NCBI GenBank assembly: GCA_031261145.1 | Contig: JAISJX010000201.1 | Span: forward strand, 1 to 5,210 | DNA from: Tannerella sp. | GTDB taxonomy: Bacteria > Bacteroidota > Bacteroidia > Bacteroidales > Tannerellaceae | DNA length: 5,210 nucleotides | Reading direction: 5' to 3' | In this document: positions 1 through 5,210 of the stretch, one piece after another | Numbering within the stretch: the stretch's first letter is position 1 | Layout: each line of letters starts with the position of its first letter | The notes under the pieces: model-generated | The model's database searches: none | Told to the model about the DNA's origin: nothing | Seen by the model: the letters and a program-made list of their open reading frames with translations, nothing else | Translations under genes and position numbers: made by a program

Positions 1-330
1 AAAGCCTGCCGTATCCGGCTGGGTCACAATGCTGTAATACGAAAACTGTTCTGCTTTCATTATTTCTATTCTTTGCTGCAACCCCAGGATTTCCAGTTCG
101 AGCAATCCGTTTCGCTCAAACAAAGTCTTATTTTGCTCATGCAGATTCATATAAGATATGGCAGAACCCGAAATGGACGAGACATATCCGGCAACCGTAT
201 TAGCCGAACTCAAGATTACATTACGCTGATATGCATTATGGTGATATAAAAGTGTAAATGAAATAATTTCACACACTATAAAAACAAGCCAATGCCTTTT
301 TCCGATGAGGAATTCAAGCAGTTTTTGCAT
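1..330 (-). CDS. mreC: Rod shape-determining protein MreC, N-terminal part (cut by the window's left edge)
   Basis: The frame starts with ATG at 330 and stays open for 110 codons to the edge of the window, so the C-terminal part is missing. The visible protein begins MQKLLEFLIGKRHWL, followed by one hydrophobic stretch at about residues 14-29 that fits a single membrane anchor. A segment at about 60-92, rich in Leu, Glu, Ile and Gln (HEQNKTLFERNGLLELEILG), fits the coiled coil of MreC. The periplasmic beta domain that would follow is outside the window. MreC is known as a bitopic inner-membrane protein that links MreB to PBP2, RodA and MreD during lateral wall synthesis. The identification rests on this architecture plus its place 29 bp downstream of mreB, the classical mreBC order; the N-terminus alone is poorly conserved. 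The upstream leader has no strong Shine-Dalgarno motif, as is usual in Bacteroidota. Confidence 0.9.
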   Translation of the reverse strand, partial: MQKLLEFLIGKRHWLVFIVCEIISFTLLYHHNAYQRNVILSSANTVAGYVSSISGSAISYMNLHEQNKTLFERNGLLELEILGLQQRIEIMKAEQFSYYSIVTQPDTAGF

Positions 331-359
331 AATCGCAACCCTGTACTAATTTATCAAAC

Positions 360-1379
360 TCATTTGATAAGAAATTTAAACCTATCAATATTCTTCAATG
401 CGATCCCCGTCCCTTTGGCAACTGCATGTAACGGGTCATCCGATACATGGAATTGTATATTTATCTTATCAGTCAGTCGTTTATCCAATCCCCGCATCAA
501 AGCGCCGCCACCGGCCAGGTAAATTCCGTTCCGTACAATATCGGCGTACAATTCGGGAGGCGTTTGTTCCAATGCGCTCAGGATAGCTGCTTCCATCTTG
601 GAGATGGTCTTATCTAAGCAATGGGCAATCTCCTGATACGAAACCGGGACTTCCATCGGGAGCGCCGTCATCTGGTTCGGGCCATGGACAACAAAGTCAT
701 CCGGCGGATTATCCAACGAAGTAAGTACCGACCCGACATTGATTTTTATCATTTCGGCCGTCCGGTCGCCCACTTTCATATTGTGTTGGCGACGCATATA
801 TTCCATAATATCATCCGTCAAAACATCCCCTGCAATCCGGATGGATTTATTGGAAACAATTCCACCCAGCGAGATAACGGCGATTTCCGTCGTTCCGCCG
901 CCGATATCGACAATCATATTGCCTTCCGGGGCTTCAACGTCAATGCCGATTCCGATAGCAGCAGCCATCGGTTCATAAATCATATATACATCACGTCCTC
1001 CGGCATGTTCCGACGAGTCGCGCACCGCGCGTATCTCCACTTCCGTACTGCCCGAAGGAATACAAACGACGATCCGTAGCGGCGGCGAGAACCAATGGTT
1101 CTTGAAATTAATCATTTTAATCATACCGCGTATCATCTGTTCCGCCGCGTAAAAATCGGCAATCACGCCGTCGCGCAACGGGCGGACGGTGCGTATATTT
1201 TCATGGGTTTTTCCATGCATCAGACGTGCAGGCTCTCCTACTGCAATGACTTTATCCGTACGCCTGTCCAACGCTACTACGGAAGGAGCATCCACCACAA
1301 TTTTACCATCACAGATGATAATCGTATTCGCTGTTCCTAAATCAATCGCAATTTCCTGCGTGAAAGAGAATAATCCCAT
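360..1379 (-). CDS. mreB: Rod shape-determining protein MreB (bacterial actin homologue)
   Basis: This is a complete 339-residue protein, normal for the family. MreB is an ATP-binding actin-like protein that polymerises under the inner membrane and guides the cell-wall elongation machinery. The actin-fold motifs are all visible: phosphate-1 near residues 13-20 (DLGTANTI), the conserved EPMAAAIG stretch at 136-143, phosphate-2 at 158-165 (DIGGGTTE), and the adenosine motif at 286-293 (IYLAGGGA). The N-terminus MGLFSF is short and hydrophobic, consistent with membrane contact, although that role is inferred. The start at 1379 is supported because the DLGTAN motif follows at the expected distance and an A-rich tract precedes the ATG. 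The gene begins 17 bp after purH and ends 29 bp before mreC, so all three are probably co-transcribed. No key motif is missing. The alternatives FtsA, DnaK and ParM are excluded by the length and the MreB-specific motifs. Confidence 0.98.
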   Translation of the reverse strand: MGLFSFTQEIAIDLGTANTIIICDGKIVVDAPSVVALDRRTDKVIAVGEPARLMHGKTHENIRTVRPLRDGVIADFYAAEQMIRGMIKMINFKNHWFSPPLRIVVCIPSGSTEVEIRAVRDSSEHAGGRDVYMIYEPMAAAIGIGIDVEAPEGNMIVDIGGGTTEIAVISLGGIVSNKSIRIAGDVLTDDIMEYMRRQHNMKVGDRTAEMIKINVGSVLTSLDNPPDDFVVHGPNQMTALPMEVPVSYQEIAHCLDKTISKMEAAILSALEQTPPELYADIVRNGIYLAGGGALMRGLDKRLTDKINIQFHVSDDPLHAVAKGTGIALKNIDRFKFLIK

Positions 1380-1396
1380 ACTTTTCTTTTTTTAGT
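1380..1396 (-). promoter_or_regulatory. A-rich purH-mreB junction acting as the mreB translation leader
   Basis: The 17 bases between the purH stop and the mreB ATG read ACTAAAAAAAGAAAAGT on the coding strand. There is no room for a terminator plus a new promoter, so mreB is most likely translated from the purH transcript. The A-rich purine tract replaces a canonical Shine-Dalgarno sequence, a known habit of Bacteroidota genes. A promoter for mreB inside the end of purH cannot be excluded from sequence alone. Confidence 0.6.
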
Positions 1397-2920
1397 TTAA
1401 TGTTTAAAATGGCGAATACCGGTTTTTACCATGCTGAGGCCATGCTCATCACAATATTCCACTGTAAGGTTGTCTCTAATCGAACCGCCCGGCTGTATCA
1501 CGGCTGTGATGCCGGCTTGGCCGGCAATCTCCACGCAATCCGAGAACGGAAAGAACGCATCGGAAGCCATCACGGCGCCTTTCAGATCAAACTGGAAGGC
1601 ACTGGCTTTCTCAATGGCCTGCTTCAGGGCGTCCACACGCGACGTCTGACCGATTCCGCTGGCACATAGTTGTTTGTTCTTCACCAAGGTGATGGCGTTG
1701 GATTTACTGTGTTTCACCAATTTATTCGCAAATAACAAATCAGTCACTTCCTGTGGCGTAGGTTTCTTCTTCGTCATCGGTTCCAAATCAGCTTCCGTTT
1801 GAATACTTAAATCCTTATCCTGCGCCAAAACGCCATTCAGCAACGAACGGAATTGACGGGTAGGCCGCTCACTTTCTTTCCGCACCAGAATGATACGGTT
1901 CTTTTTCTGTTTCAATACCTCCAAGGCTTCCGGCGTATATTCCGGCGCAATGATTACCTCAAAGAATATCTCATTTATCTCCTCGGATACCTCTTTATTA
2001 ATCACCGCATTGGTTATCAATATGCCGCCGTAAGCGGAAACAGGATCGCCGGCCAATGCGTCTTTCCATGCGTCCAATACATCCGGACGGGAAGCTATGC
2101 CGCAGGCATTGTTATGCTTCAGTACGGCAAACGTCAATTCGTCGAACTCATCAATTAATGTAAGAGCCGAATCAATATCCAATAAATTATTGTACGAAAT
2201 TTCCTTGCCGTGCAACTGGTCGAACAAATCTTCAAACCGGCCGTAAAAGATACCATTCTGATGGGGATTTTCCCCGTAACGCATCTTTTTCGGATGATCC
2301 TCCGCGATGCGGATAGCCGATAGTTCGTCCTTGTCGAAATAATTAAATATGGCTGAATCATAACCGGAAGAAACGGCAAACGCTTCTTTCGCAAACCATT
2401 TCCGATCTTTCAGGGTGGTCTTCGCACCTTTTTCGCCCAGCAATTGCATCAAGGGTTGATATTGCGCCTTTGAGGCCACAATCACCACATCCTTAAAGTT
2501 TTTCGCTGCGGCGCGAATCAGGGAGATTCCACCAATATCAATCTTCTCTATAATAGACGCCTCATCCGCACCCGATGCAACCGTTTCCTCAAAAGGATAC
2601 AGATCAACTATCACCAAGTCAATCTCCGGTATTTCATACCGGGCAATCTGAGCCTGATCACCTTCATTCTCCCGGCGCGTTAAAATCCCACCGAACACTT
2701 TGGGGTGCAACGTTTTTACCCGTCCGCCCAAAATAGACGGATAACCGGTCAAATCTTCTACGGCATCACACGGTATGCCCAAAGATTCTATAAAACTCTG
2801 CGTTCCACCTGTAGAAACAAAACTCACCCCTTCGCTATGGAGTTTTCTCAAAATCTCATCTAAACCATTTTTATGATAAACCGAGACTAATGCTCGCTTT
2901 ATTTGTCTTTCTACTGCCAT
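1397..2920 (-). CDS. purH: Bifunctional AICAR transformylase / IMP cyclohydrolase
   Basis: This is a complete 507-residue cytoplasmic enzyme catalysing the last two steps of de novo IMP synthesis: formylation of AICAR with 10-formyltetrahydrofolate, then ring closure to IMP. The N-terminal IMP cyclohydrolase (MGS-like) domain covers about residues 8-150, with STGGT at 36-40, GGRVKTLHPKVFGGIL at 65-80 and DLVIVDLYPF at 101-110. The transformylase domain follows from about 205. It shows MRYGENPHQ at 213-221, the conserved Lys268-His269 pair in LKHNNACG, SDAFFPFSD at 453-461, QPGGSIRD at 476-483 and the typical C-terminal GIRHFKH. The start at 2920 puts ALVSVYHKNG at the expected distance from the N-terminus. 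The length is slightly under the roughly 530 residues of the Escherichia coli enzyme, with no motif missing. It is the first gene of an apparent unit with mreB and mreC. A candidate promoter lies about 40 bp upstream; no purine riboswitch was recognised in the leader. Confidence 0.98.
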   Translation of the reverse strand: MAVERQIKRALVSVYHKNGLDEILRKLHSEGVSFVSTGGTQSFIESLGIPCDAVEDLTGYPSILGGRVKTLHPKVFGGILTRRENEGDQAQIARYEIPEIDLVIVDLYPFEETVASGADEASIIEKIDIGGISLIRAAAKNFKDVVIVASKAQYQPLMQLLGEKGAKTTLKDRKWFAKEAFAVSSGYDSAIFNYFDKDELSAIRIAEDHPKKMRYGENPHQNGIFYGRFEDLFDQLHGKEISYNNLLDIDSALTLIDEFDELTFAVLKHNNACGIASRPDVLDAWKDALAGDPVSAYGGILITNAVINKEVSEEINEIFFEVIIAPEYTPEALEVLKQKKNRIILVRKESERPTRQFRSLLNGVLAQDKDLSIQTEADLEPMTKKKPTPQEVTDLLFANKLVKHSKSNAITLVKNKQLCASGIGQTSRVDALKQAIEKASAFQFDLKGAVMASDAFFPFSDCVEIAGQAGITAVIQPGGSIRDNLTVEYCDEHGLSMVKTGIRHFKH

Positions 2921-2958
2921 TTAACTTCTTTGATTTCTTTCTCATTTGTTATGCAGCA

Positions 2959-2966
2959 CAAAAATA
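2959..2966 (-). promoter_or_regulatory. Candidate Bacteroidota-type -7 promoter element for purH
   Basis: On the minus strand this site reads TATTTTTG, an exact match to the Bacteroides -7 consensus TAnnTTTG. It is the only such match on this strand within the intergenic gap. Transcription would begin near 2952, giving a leader of about 30 nt before the purH ATG at 2920. The weak point is the -33 region: no TTTG lies at the usual distance of about 19-21 bp upstream, only TTATG-like sequences at 2981-2985 and 2990-2994. A chance match to a six-base pattern in AT-rich DNA is quite possible. Confidence 0.45.
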
Positions 2967-3035
2967 TTGAATTATTTTGACATAACACTCATAATGAACA
3001 CAGAAAAATTCCGTAAGTCGTCCCAAAACTTATTA

Positions 3036-3063
3036 AATTAATATAAATCAATTAATATCAGTC
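3036..3063. repeat. Imperfect 14-bp tandem repeat, two copies
   Basis: Copy one (3036-3049) reads AATTAATATAAATC and copy two (3050-3063) reads AATTAATATCAGTC. They are adjacent and agree at 12 of 14 positions, including the first nine. The repeat lies about 115-145 bp upstream of the purH start. It could be a pair of binding sites or a small slippage duplication in AT-rich DNA; the sequence does not decide. Confidence 0.6.
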
Positions 3064-3167
3064 ATTTACGTTTGGACGGATTATCCATTTTTTAACAAAA
3101 TGAATAAGTGTTTACTAATCAGTATTATACATTTTATTGATTGAAGGCTATAACAACACATTATTTT

Positions 3168-3208
3168 ATTCAATATACTGTAATTGAATTGATTGTATCT
3201 TATTCAAT
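3168..3208. repeat. Alternating ATTCAAT / ATTGAAT heptamer cluster
   Basis: ATTCAAT occurs at 3168-3174 and 3202-3208, with its exact reverse complement ATTGAAT between them at 3183-3189. The first two form a perfect 7-bp inverted repeat with an 8-nt loop; the second and third form another with a 12-nt loop. A fourth copy, ATTGAAT at 2966-2972, abuts the candidate purH -7 element. The cluster sits just after the M16 stop codon. The stems are AT-rich and no U-run follows on the minus strand, so a standard terminator is unlikely. Confidence 0.5.
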
Positions 3209-3225
3209 GATAATTTGCCCAACGT

Positions 3226-5210
3226 TTACCGGTAAAAATCATTTTTCTTCATCCGTACCACATCCCCGAACGTGGCCAGTTTCCGCATGTCAATATTCTT
3301 AGAGTTGCCGACCACCACATAAACAAGCACCTGATCCTTTACGTTCGACCGGTAAAAATCCACAATATCGTCCATATTCATCCGTTCGATGTTTTCCAGC
3401 AGGGCGCGGTTCGGGTCTTCCGTATAACCTTCGCGGCGATAAGCGGCTATCTTTGTGGAGATTTCCCGGAATGCCGGATAATCATTATTGGTCTGGTTGA
3501 TAGCCGTCTGAATCACATCCGGAATCCTGTCGGGATGAGCCGGCATCGACTGTATCAGCGAGTTGAGCACATCCAACGCATCGGTCGTCTTGTCGCTCTG
3601 CGTGGACAGGTAAGCCACAAAACGGGTCGGCCTGTCTGACTGGCAATACGGCGGAAGACGGTAGGCGCCGGACGTATAATATGCAAACGAACGAAATTCC
3701 CTGATTTCCTGAAACATCAGCGATGACATGCCCTCGCCGAAATACTTGGAAAACAACTCCGCCTTATGGCGTTTCTCCAGCGTATCCAACGGTTCGCACG
3801 CCATATAGGCATAAATAATATTCTGGAACACATCCGGCATGTCATAGAAAAATACTAACGGACGGTTATAAGTCACAAATTCGCGGTAAACCGGCGAGTG
3901 AGACGCTTCGCTGATACGGCTCAAATCAAAATTCCGCTTCACTTCGGCGGCCACTTCTTCCGCCGCCAGTGTCCCGCAGTAATGAAGGTCGCACTCCACC
4001 CGCTGCACCTCGTGGAACAGTTCCACCAACTCCTCGCCACGGATTTTCTTTATTTCATCAAAAGACGGCTGAGTCATGTACTGCGACAAATTGCCATACT
4101 GAACATATTCAAACAGCGCCTCTGCTACTTCATTATTCGACTTAAAGAATGCTTTTTCAGTCACTTTGGCATCGTCCACCAATGTTTTGCGCTTTTTCTT
4201 TTCCGCCTTTACATGCGACATAAAATCGCTGACGGCGGACAGCGTTTCGCTGAAAGCCCTGTCGAAACCTGTTATCCGTATCGTGAAATTATGCTTGTCC
4301 ACATCCATATCGAAGGTGCCACCCAACGTTTGCAGGCGGGAACGGAAGACGTCAAACGGCTGGCTGGCTGTGCCTAACATCGGGATATACGTGGCAAGAC
4401 ATTTCAGTTTCGGCTGTTCCAGCAGACCTGTCCCGTACGAAAGTTTCAGGGTGAAAATATTGTTTATCCGGTTGGGAGTCACATATAAAGTCGCTTTGGG
4501 CGCGAGCGGGAGCGTCTGCACATCTTTCTCGAAATCCACAAAACGGGGCTTTACATCCTGCACCGGAATCGTTGCAAGCTGCTTCCCGTAATCCGAAGTC
4601 ACATCCGTATGTTTGGGCAGAATCGGGGCGAAATCGGGCTTCGAGAGGTGGCTTTTTGGACTGCTGCCTGTTTTTTTACGTACATATAAATAATCGTCGC
4701 CGAAATATTTGTTGGCGACCGCCACAACATCTTCCCTTGTCAGTGATTCCGTGCGGTTCAGGTCTTTCCGGTAGTCATCCCATGTTTTTCCCTGCGAAAA
4801 CAGGCGTACCAGTACCTGGCTGCGGGAATCTATGTCTTCCAACCCGGTCAGGTGCTTGCGCAACTGTTCCTGTTTCAGACTGTTGAACAGTTCGTCCGCG
4901 AAATCGCCCTTTTTTACGCGCTCCACTTCCTTCCAAATCATTCTTTCGGCTGAACGGTGTGTCTGCGAAACCAGTTTGGGCACCACGACTATTCCGATAA
5001 AGCCCGCATCATTAAACGTTTCTCCACCCACCATCGCGCCCATCACCTTGCGATTCACCATCAAACGGTCCAGATAGCCCGTGCCGTTCGTATTATTAAG
5101 AATACTCACGGCGATGTCCATGGCCGGCTGGTCGGGATGGTTGGACGGCACGCCGCGAAAACCAAGCGCCACAGCACGCAGCAACGGCAGCGGAACTTTT
5201 ATGGTCGTTT
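3226..5210 (-). CDS. M16 family (pitrilysin/insulinase-like) metallopeptidase, C-terminal part (cut by the window's right edge)
   Basis: The frame is open from the right edge (first whole codon at 5208) to the TAA at 3226-3228, giving 660 visible residues. A TTG at 5184 is not the real start, because homologous-looking sequence (KVPLPLLRAVALGFRG) runs through it. Numbered from the first visible codon, residues 1-180 form an M16 C-type domain (GFRGVPSNHPD, then YLDRLMVNRK). A linker follows to about 225, then an M16 N-type fold at about 230-410 and a final M16 C-type domain at about 440-640. The last domain keeps the substrate-binding Arg503-Tyr510 pair (EIREFRSFAY). No HxxEH zinc motif is visible: the equivalent stretch near 265-285 is degenerate (LKCLATYIPML), so the active site should be in the missing N-terminal half, roughly 270-330 residues. 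Family members in Bacteroidota are usually exported to the cell envelope, but the signal peptide would be off-window. Its substrate cannot be told from sequence. Confidence 0.92.
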   Translation of the reverse strand, partial: TTIKVPLPLLRAVALGFRGVPSNHPDQPAMDIAVSILNNTNGTGYLDRLMVNRKVMGAMVGGETFNDAGFIGIVVVPKLVSQTHRSAERMIWKEVERVKKGDFADELFNSLKQEQLRKHLTGLEDIDSRSQVLVRLFSQGKTWDDYRKDLNRTESLTREDVVAVANKYFGDDYLYVRKKTGSSPKSHLSKPDFAPILPKHTDVTSDYGKQLATIPVQDVKPRFVDFEKDVQTLPLAPKATLYVTPNRINNIFTLKLSYGTGLLEQPKLKCLATYIPMLGTASQPFDVFRSRLQTLGGTFDMDVDKHNFTIRITGFDRAFSETLSAVSDFMSHVKAEKKKRKTLVDDAKVTEKAFFKSNNEVAEALFEYVQYGNLSQYMTQPSFDEIKKIRGEELVELFHEVQRVECDLHYCGTLAAEEVAAEVKRNFDLSRISEASHSPVYREFVTYNRPLVFFYDMPDVFQNIIYAYMACEPLDTLEKRHKAELFSKYFGEGMSSLMFQEIREFRSFAYYTSGAYRLPPYCQSDRPTRFVAYLSTQSDKTTDALDVLNSLIQSMPAHPDRIPDVIQTAINQTNNDYPAFREISTKIAAYRREGYTEDPNRALLENIERMNMDDIVDFYRSNVKDQVLVYVVVGNSKNIDMRKLATFGDVVRMKKNDFYR

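Larger units (their letters stand above)
2921..3225. other. 305-bp AT-rich intergenic region between the M16 peptidase gene and purH
   Basis: No convincing gene is present on either strand. The region is clearly richer in A and T than the flanking genes. It contains a minus-strand promoter-like element near purH, a 14-bp imperfect tandem repeat, repeated ATTCAAT/ATTGAAT heptamers, and a weak AT hairpin at 3086-3102 (CATTTT-TTAAC-AAAATG). None of the hairpins combines a GC-rich stem with a U-run, so I see no classical terminator for the peptidase gene. I recognised no tRNA, riboswitch or known small RNA. Confidence 0.75.

Noticed and set aside
292..522. A 76-codon plus-strand frame across the mreB-mreC junction
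   Set aside because: It lies antisense to the ends of two confident genes, and its product shows no domain or composition suggesting a real protein.
621..1079. A 152-codon open frame on the plus strand inside mreB
   Set aside because: It is fully antisense to a well-conserved mreB, its product resembles no family I recognise, and similar shadow frames occur over all the genes here.
3067..3074. A plus-strand TACGTTTG matching the Bacteroides -7 consensus TAnnTTTG
   Set aside because: No TTTG-like -33 element lies at the right distance, and there is no gene downstream on the plus strand; it would only run antisense into the peptidase gene. A chance match is likely in AT-rich DNA.
3086..3102. 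Hairpin CATTTT-TTAAC-AAAATG considered as a terminator of the M16 gene
   Set aside because: The 6-bp stem has only one G-C pair, it lies over 120 bp after the stop codon, and no U-run follows it on the minus strand.
3228..3360. A 13-bp direct repeat (ACCGGTAAAAATC) at 3228-3240 and 3348-3360, 120 bp apart
   Set aside because: Both copies are in the same frame and encode DFYR near the M16 C-terminus; the flanks differ, so this is probably coincidence rather than a duplication or element end.
3898..4591. Two overlapping plus-strand open frames (159 and 141 codons) inside the M16 gene
   Set aside because: They are antisense shadows of a clear M16 coding sequence, with no recognisable domains and no promoter or leader evidence.

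Overview
The window looks like ordinary chromosomal housekeeping DNA from a member of the Bacteroidota, most likely order Bacteroidales. The evidence is the style of the MreB and 507-residue PurH proteins, A-rich rather than Shine-Dalgarno-like leaders, and a TAnnTTTG-type promoter element. A placement nearer Parabacteroides/Tannerella than Bacteroides is only a guess. All four recognisable genes lie on the minus strand, so transcription runs from high to low coordinates.

Layout in transcription order: (1) 5210-3226 is the C-terminal two thirds of a two-repeat M16 (pitrilysin/insulinase-like) zinc peptidase, whose N-terminus and catalytic half lie beyond the right edge. (2) 3225-2921 is a 305-bp AT-rich intergenic region with a candidate promoter for the next gene, a 14-bp imperfect tandem repeat and several copies of the heptamer ATTCAAT/ATTGAAT. 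(3) 2920-1397 is purH, complete. (4) 1379-360 is mreB, complete, 17 bp after purH. (5) 330-1 is the first 110 residues of mreC, 29 bp after mreB and cut by the left edge.

The purH-mreB-mreC block has the spacing of one operon. It would couple the last two steps of IMP synthesis with the rod-shape (elongasome) proteins MreB and MreC; mreD, a PBP2 gene and rodA would be expected off the left edge. The M16 gene is separated by the long AT-rich gap and is probably a separate transcription unit, although no convincing intrinsic terminator is visible after it.

I found no RNA gene, mobile element, CRISPR array, broken gene or clearly new system. The points worth a second look are the purH-mreB linkage, the repeats in the intergenic gap, a possible short ORF overlapping the purH start, and the missing zinc motif in the visible half of the peptidase.
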